64,000 bases of DNA from Candidatus Kapaibacterium sp. Lineage in GTDB: Bacteria; Bacteroidota; Ignavibacteria; Kapaibacteriales; WFXC01. The position numbers and the translations under genes are program-made. Below are positions 7,955 through 16,502 of the stretch, in pieces. The stretch spans positions 1-64,000 of the forward strand of contig WFXC01000018.1 of NCBI GenBank assembly GCA_015490805.1. Reading direction: 5' to 3'. Within the stretch, counting starts at the first letter, position 1; every line of letters begins with the position of its first letter. Below the pieces are notes generated by a model, which saw nothing but the letters and a program-made list of their open reading frames with translations, searched no databases and was not told the origin of the DNA.

Positions 7955-9169
7955 ATGGCAGACAAACCAGCGGTTTTGTGCATCGCAGGAGCACTTTTTG
8001 GCAGGCCCTTCCTCATTCAGGCAAAGCAGTTAGGCTGGCGCGTGTATTTGATGACCGTACCGAAGCTACTTCAAGAGGCGTGGCCCCGCGATGTGCTGGA
8101 TGACATTTTTGCCGTCCCGGATTTGTTCGATCGGAAGGTCGTTCGCCGGGTCGTTTGCTACCTGGGGCGGAACATTCCCTTTCAGCGGATCATCGGATTG
8201 GGTGAGTTTGATATCGAAGTTGCTGCCGATCTTCGGGAGTATCTCCGTATTCCGGGGATGGGGGAAACAACTGCCCGGTATTTCCGCGATAAGCTGGCGA
8301 TGCGGATGAAGGCGGAGGAAGAAGGCATCCCCGTGCCGAAGTTTTCCCGGATTTTCTACTACCCCGATCTGGAGGAGTTTCTGGATCAAACGACGCCACC
8401 GTGGTTGTTGAAAGCCCGCTTTAGCTCCACGTCGTACCAGATCCTGAAGCTGGAATCGCAGGAGGAAGTATGGCGCAAACTCAGTGAGCTGGGGGATCAT
8501 CAGAACGATTACCTGATCGAGCAATTCGTGGAAAGTGACGTGTATCACGTCGATTCCCTTATCTACAACGGTGAGGTCGTGTTTGCCGTAGCCTCACAGT
8601 ATGGAAGTCCGCTGCTGGAACTTACCGCTTCCGGCGGCGTCTTTGTGACCCGGATGCTGGAGCGAGGGAGCGAGGAGGAACAACAGCTCCAGGAATTGAA
8701 TCGCAAAGTCATCGAGAGCTTTGGAATGAAGCGTGGCGTGACGCATATCGAGTTTCTGCGGAGCCGGTCGGATGGACAGTTTTATTTGCTGGAAGCCGCT
8801 GCTCGCGTCGCTGGAGCACGGATCCCCGATGTGATCTGGCACGCGACCGGTATCTGTCTGTGGCACGAATGGGCAAAGATGGAGTTGTGGGATGCTGAAG
8901 GGAAACCGTACGAGCTGCCGGAATGGACACCGCACTACGGTGCCGGGATCTTTACTTTAGCACGGCAGGAGTGGCCCGATCTGTCTGCGTATAACGATCC
9001 GGAAGTTGCGTGGGTGCAGAAGAAAAAGTACTATGCAGGGCTGGTGCTTACATCGCCTGATCCACAGCGGCTCAATGAGCTCATTGCTGATTATGTCCCC
9101 CGATTCCAGAAAGATTTTTCCGCCGCGGCGCAGTATCAGTTCCGTCCGGACGTTGCGGCGGGGCTGTAA
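7955..9169 (+). CDS. ATP-grasp superfamily ligase, unknown substrate
   Basis: This 404-residue protein has the layout of ATP-grasp carboxylate-amine ligases. Residues 1-100 form a Rossmann-like pre-ATP domain, the middle part holds the ATP-grasp core (KLAMRMKAEEEGIPVPKF; PWLLKARFSS; YLIEQFVESDVYHVDSLI) and HIEFLRS....FYLLEAAARVAG gives the metal-binding end. The start at 7955 was chosen over a TTG at 7946 because GGAG and GGAGG sequences precede it. The gene follows the esterase by 18 bases, suggesting joint expression. Close relatives are often annotated as biotin carboxylase-like or carbamoyl-phosphate synthase-like, but no substrate can be named. Confidence 0.8.
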   Translation: MADKPAVLCIAGALFGRPFLIQAKQLGWRVYLMTVPKLLQEAWPRDVLDDIFAVPDLFDRKVVRRVVCYLGRNIPFQRIIGLGEFDIEVAADLREYLRIPGMGETTARYFRDKLAMRMKAEEEGIPVPKFSRIFYYPDLEEFLDQTTPPWLLKARFSSTSYQILKLESQEEVWRKLSELGDHQNDYLIEQFVESDVYHVDSLIYNGEVVFAVASQYGSPLLELTASGGVFVTRMLERGSEEEQQLQELNRKVIESFGMKRGVTHIEFLRSRSDGQFYLLEAAARVAGARIPDVIWHATGICLWHEWAKMELWDAEGKPYELPEWTPHYGAGIFTLARQEWPDLSAYNDPEVAWVQKKKYYAGLVLTSPDPQRLNELIADYVPRFQKDFSAAAQYQFRPDVAAGL

Positions 9170-9346
9170 AGAAAGGATGATGTCGTGCGACTTTTCCCTG
9201 GTGAGATGTTTCCACACGGAGCGTAAGGTGTCCGGCTGGTTGAAAGGATTGCTTTTGCTGAAATAAAGATGGATCGCTGTCGGAGTCGTGGAAACTGGCG
9301 GTATGGTTGATGGAGGATGAAGCGGGAAGTGAAAAGGAGCGCAGCA

Positions 9347-11683
9347 ATGGTGAAGCGATTTTCAATGCAGATGTTCGGATGGATCGTTGCGCTGGGAATG
9401 ATGCCCGGATGGGGATGGGCGCAGTGGGAGAGTACGTGGGTTTCCGTACCACTGGAAACGTTGACAGGTAGTGTACTCTATGATGGCGCAGTCGCGGGAG
9501 ATACGATCATTCTGGTTGGTGGTGCCGGAGTGGTTCTGCGAGCGGGCGGTCCAATGCAGCAGTGGACGGTGCAGCAACTTGCGGATGCACCGACATTACG
9601 ATCAGTTACGGTGATCCCGCCTGAAACTGCCATTGCTATCAGTGAGGAAGGCGCAGCATATCGATCGACCGATGGCGGACAAACCTGGGAAGTGATTGGT
9701 TTCCAGTTTGGTGTTCCGCTCCGGAAAGTGCGGGCAGATGGAGAACGGGTTGCTGTGGCTGCTGCTTCAGGAAGTGTTTTTGTGTCAACAGATGGCGGAG
9801 ACACGTGGGTGCAGCAAGCATTGCCCTTTGCCACCACATTGCATAGCATAGCAGTGCGCCGTTCGCTGCTGGTCGTGGTTGGGGATTCAGCAGTGGTGGG
9901 CGTTTCTTCGGATAGTGGGCTAACCTGGCAGCGGCGGCGATTGGAGGATCGCGCAGACGCTCTTCGGGATGTTGCGATCATCGATGATACTACCATTGTG
10001 GTGGTGGGCGATAGCGGGATAACGGGGTACTCGACCGATGGAGGGAATACCTGGCAGTTGACTGCATTTCCAACGGCAGATAATCTGATTGCAGTGCGAT
10101 TTCCAAATGCTGGCGAGGGCTGGGCGTTAGCGCAATCTTCAGCAGATTCTGTTACCCTGTGGCGGCTTACCACCAGTAATTGGAACTGGGAGGTGATCAC
10201 AGATGCTATCACGGGGAATCCCGGCTGTAGCGCTGTTCGCTGGCACAGGCTCATTGCGTCCGGACAGCACTGGATCGTTGCGGGTGGGTGTGCAGAAAGT
10301 GCGGCGGTGGTCGTCGGACTGCCGCGGCAGGGGTGGCGCTGGGCTTTCTGGGGCCAACCGTCGAAGGCAACCGTCATTGTCGGAGGACAGGTGCGGCACT
10401 GCCGACAGGTGCGGCTGGTTGTCGGCGAACCGCAGCGACCGCGGGTGCTGGAATACGACGGTGAAACCGGAGCGTGGACGACTTTTGCCTCGCTGCCCGT
10501 TATCGATTTTGCGGGACAAACGCCGGAAGGGTGGTATTTCCAGGGGGCACGGGCGGGGAAAATGGTGATGAACGGTGCTTACGGTGTCATTCAGAGTGTG
10601 GATCCGCTGCCAGTGCTCTGGGTGTCCTCTGATACCGGGCGGAGCTGGCAGGTGCAATCTATCGGTACTTTGAAGATCAACGCCGTGTTTCCTTATGGCA
10701 CCAGCGGTTTTGGTGTCCTTGCCAGCGAGGATGGAGTAACGCCAACGGTGCTGCAGTACAGTGCCGATGGAGGAGCAACGTGGCAGGTGATGCTGGATGT
10801 GAGCGGGTCAGGGCAGCGGCTGGATGCAGCGCAGTTTCCAACTGAACAAATCGGCTGGGTGGCGGTTCATACGGGACAGCGGATGGAGCTGTGGAAAACC
10901 GAAAACCGCGGATCTACCTGGACACCGTACGTGCTGAATATTCTCTTTCACCACGCCGCTGCCGATACGATGCTGGATCAGCAGGTTTATGCGATGGTGG
11001 CGTATAGCCGCCTCCATCTGGATATGCTCCTTGGAGGATTGGTGGTGAAGGATGGGACATCGTTGGGATATACCGTTGGACTGTGGTCATCGACCGATGG
11101 CGGTAGTAGCTGGCAGCTTCGCTGGTGGATGGATCAGGTTGATCCGAGCTGGCAGTTGAGCAGTCGTCCACCAGTGGCAGAAATTGCCGGGCAGGATCGG
11201 CGCGTGAAGGCTGTGCTGGTCGAGTCGCCAGAAAACGGTCGGCGTTTGCTGTTTTCGGAAAATGGGCTGGCGTGGTCCGTCCATCCGTTTGCAACCAATG
11301 ATCCCCGGCGCTACCACCTGATTGATTTTCGCAATGGGTGCCTCTGTAGCGTTGCGAATGGGATTGCGGTAGGAAGAGAAACCGAAATGCTATTGATGCG
11401 GTTTCCCAATGTGTCGGCGGTTGAGCAGCCGGCGAAAGAAGATATGCCCACTGTGACGCTCTTTCCCCAGCCGGCTACCCGATGGGTAGCAGTGCGTTTG
11501 CCAGTTCGCTGGCAGCAACAGGTGCTGGCAATAGACATTTTCGACCTGTACGGCAGGCGACAGTGGCACTTGGATCAATTTGTCCCGCAGGTGCCAGTCC
11601 GTTCGCTTCCAGCAGGGACCTATCATCTCCGGCTGATCTTTCCAGACCGTACCGTCACACTGCCATTCTGGATTGCTCGCTGA
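9347..11683 (+). CDS. Secreted BNR/Ycf48-like beta-propeller protein with T9SS sorting domain
   Basis: This 778-residue exported protein starts with a signal peptide (residues 1-26, ending GWGWAQ). It contains at least seven BNR-type motifs: STDGGQTW, STDGGDTW, SSDSGLTW, STDGGNTW, SSDTGRSW, SADGGATW and STDGGSSW. These fit a beta-propeller of the sialidase/Ycf48 kind. The last 80 residues (LFPQPATRWVAVRLP, then LYGRRQWHL, then LPAGTYHLRL) form a type A T9SS C-terminal sorting domain, so the protein is probably cell-surface or secreted. The start at 9347 has AAGGAG upstream; an in-frame ATG at 9317 is less likely. No sialidase active-site set is recognised. Confidence 0.85.
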   Translation: MVKRFSMQMFGWIVALGMMPGWGWAQWESTWVSVPLETLTGSVLYDGAVAGDTIILVGGAGVVLRAGGPMQQWTVQQLADAPTLRSVTVIPPETAIAISEEGAAYRSTDGGQTWEVIGFQFGVPLRKVRADGERVAVAAASGSVFVSTDGGDTWVQQALPFATTLHSIAVRRSLLVVVGDSAVVGVSSDSGLTWQRRRLEDRADALRDVAIIDDTTIVVVGDSGITGYSTDGGNTWQLTAFPTADNLIAVRFPNAGEGWALAQSSADSVTLWRLTTSNWNWEVITDAITGNPGCSAVRWHRLIASGQHWIVAGGCAESAAVVVGLPRQGWRWAFWGQPSKATVIVGGQVRHCRQVRLVVGEPQRPRVLEYDGETGAWTTFASLPVIDFAGQTPEGWYFQGARAGKMVMNGAYGVIQSVDPLPVLWVSSDTGRSWQVQSIGTLKINAVFPYGTSGFGVLASEDGVTPTVLQYSADGGATWQVMLDVSGSGQRLDAAQFPTEQIGWVAVHTGQRMELWKTENRGSTWTPYVLNILFHHAAADTMLDQQVYAMVAYSRLHLDMLLGGLVVKDGTSLGYTVGLWSSTDGGSSWQLRWWMDQVDPSWQLSSRPPVAEIAGQDRRVKAVLVESPENGRRLLFSENGLAWSVHPFATNDPRRYHLIDFRNGCLCSVANGIAVGRETEMLLMRFPNVSAVEQPAKEDMPTVTLFPQPATRWVAVRLPVRWQQQVLAIDIFDLYGRRQWHLDQFVPQVPVRSLPAGTYHLRLIFPDRTVTLPFWIAR

Positions 11684-11746
11684 GTGGTGCCGGAGCGTTC
11701 CTCCAGGCAACTTTCGTCCGAAAGAGCAGGTTTTCACTGGCATACA

Positions 11747-12280
11747 CTGGGAGCGCCGACTTCAGTCGGCAAAGCTGCACACTGAAGTGTGCGCTCCCGG
11801 CGGACTGGGAGCGCCGGCTTTAGCCGGCAAAGAAACTGCACACAGAAGTGTGCGCTCCCAGTAGATGTACCCTAAAGCGTGTGCTCCTCGCGGACCGGGA
11901 GTGCCGACTTTAGTCGGCAAAGAGTTCCCCCTTTCTCTGGGAGAGGGATAGGGTGAGGGCAATGCACGCTGAAGCGTGCGCTCCCGGCGGACTGGGAGCG
12001 CCGGCTTTAGCCGACAAAGAAACTACACACTGAAGTGTGCACTCCCAGTTAGGCGGCCAGTTGGTTTGCGCCTATGGGTATGTAGGCGATCAACTGGTTG
12101 CGCCTGCTGGGAGCGCCGACTTTAGCCGGCAAAAGATTGAAGAATGCACACTGAAGTGTGCGCTCCCGGTGCGATGGTAGGGATGAGGAATGGTGCTTCG
12201 CCCGGCGGGCAAGCACGGGGAGTTATCCCGCGGATGGGAGATGAATTTGCAGGGGCAGGCTTGTAAGCCTGCCCTCTGTT
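11747..12280 (+). repeat. Dispersed repeat cluster 2 (five units, one split by an inserted repeat)
   Basis: Forward units lie at 11747-11800, 11805-11861, 11895-11986, 11992-12048 and 12107-12169. Outer arms GGGAGCGC and GCGCTCCC pair. The first hairpin alternates between GCCGGC/GCCGGC and GCCGAC/GTCGGC, and the second between GCACAC/GTGTGC and GCACGC/GCGTGC, so paired positions change together. The third unit is split at about 11923-11960 by a different C/G-rich repeat with arms around CCCCCTTTCTCTGGGAGAGG. Further repeats follow at 12172-12230 and a hairpin GGGCAGGCTT-GTA-AGCCTGCCC near 12253. The gap between flanking genes (11684-12326) holds no supported gene. Confidence 0.9.
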
Positions 12281-12326
12281 GGGAACACCAGGGTTAGCTG
12301 CTGCTGGCAGACGCTGATCCCGGTCC

Positions 12327-13439
12327 TTAGGATCGAACCTTTTTTATCTCTGACTGGAGACGCCTGCGGAACTTTGCTGCGGTGCAGGCAGTGATTCTGT
12401 ATTTGCGGGCGGTTGCTTCGGAAATAGGGGAACTGGCGGTGATGACAAAAGATCGAGATACGGGAATGTTCAGTCGCGAGCAGAGATCCTGGTACTTTGC
12501 TAAGTCGCGTGCCTCGATCCCGCCACTTTTTGCTTCAAAACAGAAAGCGGTGTCATTGAGCAGGAGGAAACAGTCAATTTCCCGCCGTTGTTGGGATTGT
12601 TGAGGTGAGTTGCTATCAAAAGTGACTTTCAAATTGCATGCCCATATAACAGAGGAGAAACTCAGCGAGCTGGTTGTCTCGAGAATGGTGTTGATGATGA
12701 AGAGTTCTAACCATTTACCATTGAAAAAGTGTCGCGCAGCAGTGTTGTCGGCAATTTTTAGTGAGAAATTGTAGCCGTTGCGGGATGCTATACGGTAACA
12801 GTGAAATTTGCTCAGCAAACCGGCTTTGCGAAGCTCATAGCATAACTGGTAGAACGAATTGAGCTTTTTGTTTGATTCTGCGTCGCCGACTTCAAGGTAA
12901 AAATCACAATCGGGATGCAAGTTGCTTTTTGAAAGTTGCCGTTTGGTATTGTCAAGGAAAGACTGAAAGTAAGGGTACAACCTCCCAAGCCGCTTGCTGA
13001 TGTTCAACAGCAGTGGATCTGGCAATGCAGTGTTTGCTTCTTCCAGTTCGATTCGTTGCGCCTTGAACCATTGAGCGAGCCGTTCCCTGGGACCTGAGGG
13101 AGTGGCCGTTTCCTCCCGCTTATTGTGATGCGGAAGGGATGGGGAAAGGACGATGTTTTGAGACGGTGGAGACTTCGCACCATCGGCGACCTGATCGCTG
13201 GAAGGCGAGGTATCTGCAGGTAGCCGATCTGTCTCAGCCGATGCTTGTTCGGCTCCTGCCTGTTTCGATCGCTGCAATGCTTCTTGCAACGTCACGATCA
13301 GTTTTTCCAGTACTGGAAGCAGTTCCAGCAAAGACTCCGTGTGCAGGATGAGCAGTTCCAGCTCCGTGGCTTTCTCAACTAATTGAGCAATGGGCGAGGC
13401 AAGAAGATCCAGCGGATCTTTGGGGAATCGTTTTGCCAT
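12327..13439 (-). CDS. Unknown protein with Card1/DUF1887-like PD-(D/E)XK nuclease domain (small partner)
   Basis: This 370-residue protein has no confident family. Residues 1-60 are leucine-rich and helical, 60-120 low-complexity, and 140-370 a conserved region. That region ends in a nuclease-type core: GKWLE (E245), REIDCFLLL (D289) and FCFEAKSG (E302, K304). The order is that of PD-(D/E)XK nucleases and resembles the nuclease half of Card1/Can2 (DUF1887), but no CARF domain is present. Residues 147-320 align by eye with residues 228-470 of the protein from 13676-15775, so the two are paralogous. It is preceded by the shared element at 13540. It could be a defence or DNA/RNA-processing nuclease; the function is unknown. 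Confidence 0.7.
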   Translation of the reverse strand: MAKRFPKDPLDLLASPIAQLVEKATELELLILHTESLLELLPVLEKLIVTLQEALQRSKQAGAEQASAETDRLPADTSPSSDQVADGAKSPPSQNIVLSPSLPHHNKREETATPSGPRERLAQWFKAQRIELEEANTALPDPLLLNISKRLGRLYPYFQSFLDNTKRQLSKSNLHPDCDFYLEVGDAESNKKLNSFYQLCYELRKAGLLSKFHCYRIASRNGYNFSLKIADNTAARHFFNGKWLELFIINTILETTSSLSFSSVIWACNLKVTFDSNSPQQSQQRREIDCFLLLNDTAFCFEAKSGGIEARDLAKYQDLCSRLNIPVSRSFVITASSPISEATARKYRITACTAAKFRRRLQSEIKKVRS

Positions 13440-13539
13440 TAAGTCTTCCTGTTTTTGTGGAACATCCGTTGTTTGTTTGCGTCATCGACGCCGCTCTAAA
13501 ACACGCAATCGGGACAAAAAGAAGGGTAACGGTGAGCAT

Positions 13540-13551
13540 TTTGAGAAGGTT
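13540..13551 (-). promoter_or_regulatory. Shared upstream element, copy A
   Basis: The plus strand reads TTTGAGAAGGTT, followed by CTT. It lies 101 bases upstream of the small nuclease gene. The same 12 bases occur upstream of the larger partner gene and of cas8. At the equivalent 37-base distance lies TGTTTTAG (minus strand 13503-13496), a poor match to the -7 consensus. The core contains the inverted repeat AGAA-GG-TTCT. Confidence 0.55.
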
Positions 13552-13675
13552 CTTAAATGTCGAAAAGTGGTTTCCCGGCGTGGGATTCGTAGGCAGGGCA
13601 GCGGGGTGATTGACACACCCGGTTTGGGCAGTAAGCGGCTAAGGCATTCAATTTGTGAACAGGATTGCCACTGTG

Positions 13676-15775
13676 TCACGTTTTCTTATCGATGCCACCA
13701 ATCAAATCATTGCCATCGGGCAGATCGTCGTTGCCAGTAGCATCATCGTTGCCCATCAGATCATCGATATCAGTGAAGTCATCGAGATAGTCATCCGTGC
13801 AGTCATCGATCCATTTCCTGTTGATATGCATTGTTGTGAGCTCTGCTATTTTGAAATACCCTCTTAGTACCATTGCGTCGATTGCCTGTTGGAGTAATGC
13901 TTTGAGTTCTTTCCTTTGTTCCTGATTCGTTTCCAGAAAGTCGCTGCTTGATACGTCGGACAACCCGGAGAGAATTTTGACAACCGGATGGGGAAGGCCC
14001 CCAGCGGAGTCGCGTTCCAGCATCATATCGGACATTGCTACCTTCAACTCGCTCACTAAGGGGTGTTCATGATAGAAGTCAAGGCTGTTTAAAGTTTTCA
14101 GGAACTGCTCAGGGAATACGGCTGGTGTACAGATCCGAAGGTGTGGTGATAAGCCAACCTTAGTAGCTTTGTATTCACTTTGGTGACTGAAGAAGGGCAT
14201 TTTTGCTTCCCATCCCTCCTTTTGTCCATAGAGCTCGGAGTTCCACTGCGGCAGTGATCGAAGGGAGGAGACAAGCGGGGCGGAGCGGAAGCTGGGGGAA
14301 ATAGTGAAACCATAGCAGGAAAGTGGGGGACCGAAGGGGTCCGCGTAGTCCCGCAGGTTGAAGAGGAAGAGCTGTTGACAGTAATTGTCCAGAAAGAGGC
14401 TGTTCGTATGTTGACCGGGAGTTTCGATCCAGAGCGGCTTGTCGTCGAAGATGAGGAAAAAGTCAATGGTATGAGTGCGCTGGAGGGAGGGACGAAGTGG
14501 ATCTGGATAGCCGATCCTTAGATTGCGTACCCAGGGGATGCGAGTAGTCGAGTGTTGAAATATTTCCAGCAACTTCAAGATGTCCTCCTCGTGTGCCCGG
14601 AGAGGGGCGGAGGTGATGGATTGCAGCGTTTCCAGTAGCTCTGGAAGATCTTTGTTGCGCATCCAGAGAATGAGGGTGGTGACCATAGAGAGGGGGTTGA
14701 GGAAAGCGAATTTTACTGCGTACAGTGCTGCTGCCTGGCTGAACAGTTTCATCCATTCTCCAGCGAGAAACAGCAGCGCTTCCGTGTCTGGATTGAGCTG
14801 TATCTGGAAAGTGAAGGGGTTGCGTTCCTGATAATTCCGAAGGAGGTTGGCGGTATGGGTCAGATAGTGCAGCAATTGTCGAGTTAACTGGAAGGCGTAG
14901 GCTTGATCAAAAGTTGCTTCTCCAGTATAATCCAGCTCGCGAAACCCGGTCAGTTGGAGCATGTGGTCCTGATCAAGGTGCGGAATAGGAGCAAGAGTGA
15001 ACGCAAAATGCTCCTGCCTTCGAGCAATAGCCTGCTCGGCGGCAGCGAGGAATCGCTGGAGATGTGGGTAAAATTTCCCGATAACCAGGCTGGCAGTAAT
15101 CAATCGATGGTCTGGGGGTTCAATGGTCCCTCCGAGGATCTGAAGGTTTCGTTCCTCAAGCCATTGTTGGAGATCTTCCCACGAGCTTTCCGGAAGTCCG
15201 AAAGATGTCCAGGTATGAAGGCGCTCCATGATTGTTTCTGGATCGTCGGTCGGTTGGGAAGGATCGGTAAGCCACTCGATAATCCACGAGACCCGATCTT
15301 TTTCTTCTTGAAGCTCTAAGAGTTTTGTGCGTACCGCTTCGAGCAATGCCGGGTTCTTGACCAGCCGTTCTCTCAGCAGCAAATTTTCTTCCTTGAGTTC
15401 CAGAAATCTTGTGCGGATCTTTTTATTTGCCAGAATCTCTTTCAGCAGATTTTTTGCCTGTAAAAGCGCTGCCACTCTTGGGCGTATTTCTTCGATGAGT
15501 TTCTTCTGTTGATAATCGGAAATAGATGACTTTCGGAGGCGTGTTTCTATGATCGCTTTTGAAAGCAGCAGTTCATCTGATACATCCGGCAGGTGGAGGG
15601 CTGTGAGCTTTTCTGCAAGCTGCGTAAAGAACCGGCGGAACGTTGTGGGAGAATGCAAATGCGGAGCGATGAGATTTTCCGTAAAGTAGGCGATGAGCTC
15701 AAGGATTTCATACTCAGGAAATGGTTCCAGAACACACGTGGGCGGCAACCACCGTAATGCCTCTGGGCCTAACAT
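13676..15775 (-). CDS. Unknown protein, inactive-looking paralogue of the small nuclease (large partner)
   Basis: This protein of about 699 residues is unrecognised. Residues 1-170 are helical with a charged coiled-coil section (about 85-165). Residues 228-470 match the neighbouring 370-residue protein: IGKFYPHLQRFL against LGRLYPYFQSFL, FLAGEWMKLF against FFNGKWLELF, and HTIDFFLIFDDKPLWIE against REIDCFLLLNDTAFCFE. The catalytic ExK is replaced by ETP (E451-T452-P453), so this copy probably does not cut. The tail (655-692) is very acidic with repeated GNDD. The ATG at 15775 is taken as start; a TTG at 15799 would add 8 residues. The two genes are tandem, 236 bases apart, and probably work as a pair. 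Confidence 0.7.
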   Translation of the reverse strand: MLGPEALRWLPPTCVLEPFPEYEILELIAYFTENLIAPHLHSPTTFRRFFTQLAEKLTALHLPDVSDELLLSKAIIETRLRKSSISDYQQKKLIEEIRPRVAALLQAKNLLKEILANKKIRTRFLELKEENLLLRERLVKNPALLEAVRTKLLELQEEKDRVSWIIEWLTDPSQPTDDPETIMERLHTWTSFGLPESSWEDLQQWLEERNLQILGGTIEPPDHRLITASLVIGKFYPHLQRFLAAAEQAIARRQEHFAFTLAPIPHLDQDHMLQLTGFRELDYTGEATFDQAYAFQLTRQLLHYLTHTANLLRNYQERNPFTFQIQLNPDTEALLFLAGEWMKLFSQAAALYAVKFAFLNPLSMVTTLILWMRNKDLPELLETLQSITSAPLRAHEEDILKLLEIFQHSTTRIPWVRNLRIGYPDPLRPSLQRTHTIDFFLIFDDKPLWIETPGQHTNSLFLDNYCQQLFLFNLRDYADPFGPPLSCYGFTISPSFRSAPLVSSLRSLPQWNSELYGQKEGWEAKMPFFSHQSEYKATKVGLSPHLRICTPAVFPEQFLKTLNSLDFYHEHPLVSELKVAMSDMMLERDSAGGLPHPVVKILSGLSDVSSSDFLETNQEQRKELKALLQQAIDAMVLRGYFKIAELTTMHINRKWIDDCTDDYLDDFTDIDDLMGNDDATGNDDLPDGNDLIGGIDKKT

Positions 15776-15860
15776 TACTCTTTTCAAGATTTTGTTCAAC
15801 TACCAATCGATTTCCGCAAATGTGACGATTCCAGCGTTTCTGGAGGGCAGCGGAAGAAGA

Positions 15861-15872
15861 TTTGAGAAGGTT
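15861..15872 (-). promoter_or_regulatory. Shared upstream element, copy B
   Basis: TTTGAGAAGGTT on the plus strand, 86 bases upstream of the large partner gene. A -7-like box CACATTTG (minus strand 15824-15817) lies exactly 37 bases away, the same distance as in the cas operon copy. At the -33 position there is CCT rather than TTG, as expected for an activator-dependent promoter. Confidence 0.65.
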
Positions 15873-15910
15873 TTCTTTTAGATCGGCAAAGGAGATGGGA
15901 AGGAGAACAA

Positions 15911-15940
15911 TTGCTACCTGCCCGAAATCTTGTAATTTTG
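15911..15940 (+). promoter_or_regulatory. Predicted promoter for the thioesterase gene
   Basis: TTG (15911-15913), an exact 19-base spacer and TAATTTTG (15933-15940) match the Bacteroidota -33/-7 promoter. The start codon is only 13 bases past the -7 box, so the leader is very short. Confidence 0.7.
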
Positions 15941-15953
15941 CACAGTTTCAATA

Positions 15954-16487
15954 ATGAGCAGGAAACCGCTGATGACGCTGGACTATCCAAATCTTCGAAC
16001 CGAAAAGCCGAGGGAACAACTGGAAAAAGCGGTGGATTTGACCTTGTTCCGACATCGGATTCGGGGTAGAGTCCGAACTTTTGAAGTGGATCGGCAAAAT
16101 ATTGTGCACAATGCTGTTTACCTCCAATGGCTGGAAACAGGGCGGGTAGAGTACTGGCGAGCGCTGGGATTGCCCATTGATCAACAAACGTTTGTGACGA
16201 AGTATCGGTTTGTTGTCGCCCATCTGGAAATTGACTATTTGTGGGCAGCCCGGTTTGATGAAGAATACGAAGTCCTGACCCGAACGGTTTTTGTGAAAAA
16301 TTCTTCGTTTGGGATGGAGCAGATTGTGCAATTGCTGGATGGAACATTGCTGGTGGTGGCAAATCTGGTGCTGGTCAACCTGAACGCTGCGACCTGGAAG
16401 CCACAGCGGATATCGGACGCATTGCGGAAACTGATTCGAGAATTTGAGGGGGAACGTGTCCGGTTTATTGAAGCAGTTACCGGATAG
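15954..16487 (+). CDS. Acyl-CoA thioesterase, hot-dog fold (4HBT/YbgC-like)
   Basis: This 177-residue cytoplasmic protein has the hot-dog thioesterase signature. The segment FEVDRQNIVHNAVYLQWLET, at about residues 43-62, corresponds to the family motif D-x-x-G-x-V-x-x-x-x-Y with Gly changed to Asn. It likely hydrolyses acyl-CoA or acyl-ACP thioesters, perhaps aromatic ones as in 4-hydroxybenzoyl-CoA thioesterases. An N-terminal extension of about 30 residues is longer than usual. A good promoter lies directly upstream. The gene begins a plus-strand run that continues into the GH3 glycosidase after 15 bases. Confidence 0.8.
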   Translation: MSRKPLMTLDYPNLRTEKPREQLEKAVDLTLFRHRIRGRVRTFEVDRQNIVHNAVYLQWLETGRVEYWRALGLPIDQQTFVTKYRFVVAHLEIDYLWAARFDEEYEVLTRTVFVKNSSFGMEQIVQLLDGTLLVVANLVLVNLNAATWKPQRISDALRKLIREFEGERVRFIEAVTG

Positions 16488-16502
16488 GCTGGAGCTGGAA
16501 CC

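Noticed and set aside
11684-12326. CRISPR array formed by repeated units
   Set aside because: Units have inner hairpins, vary in length and occur in both orientations in other gaps, with no unique spacers of constant size.
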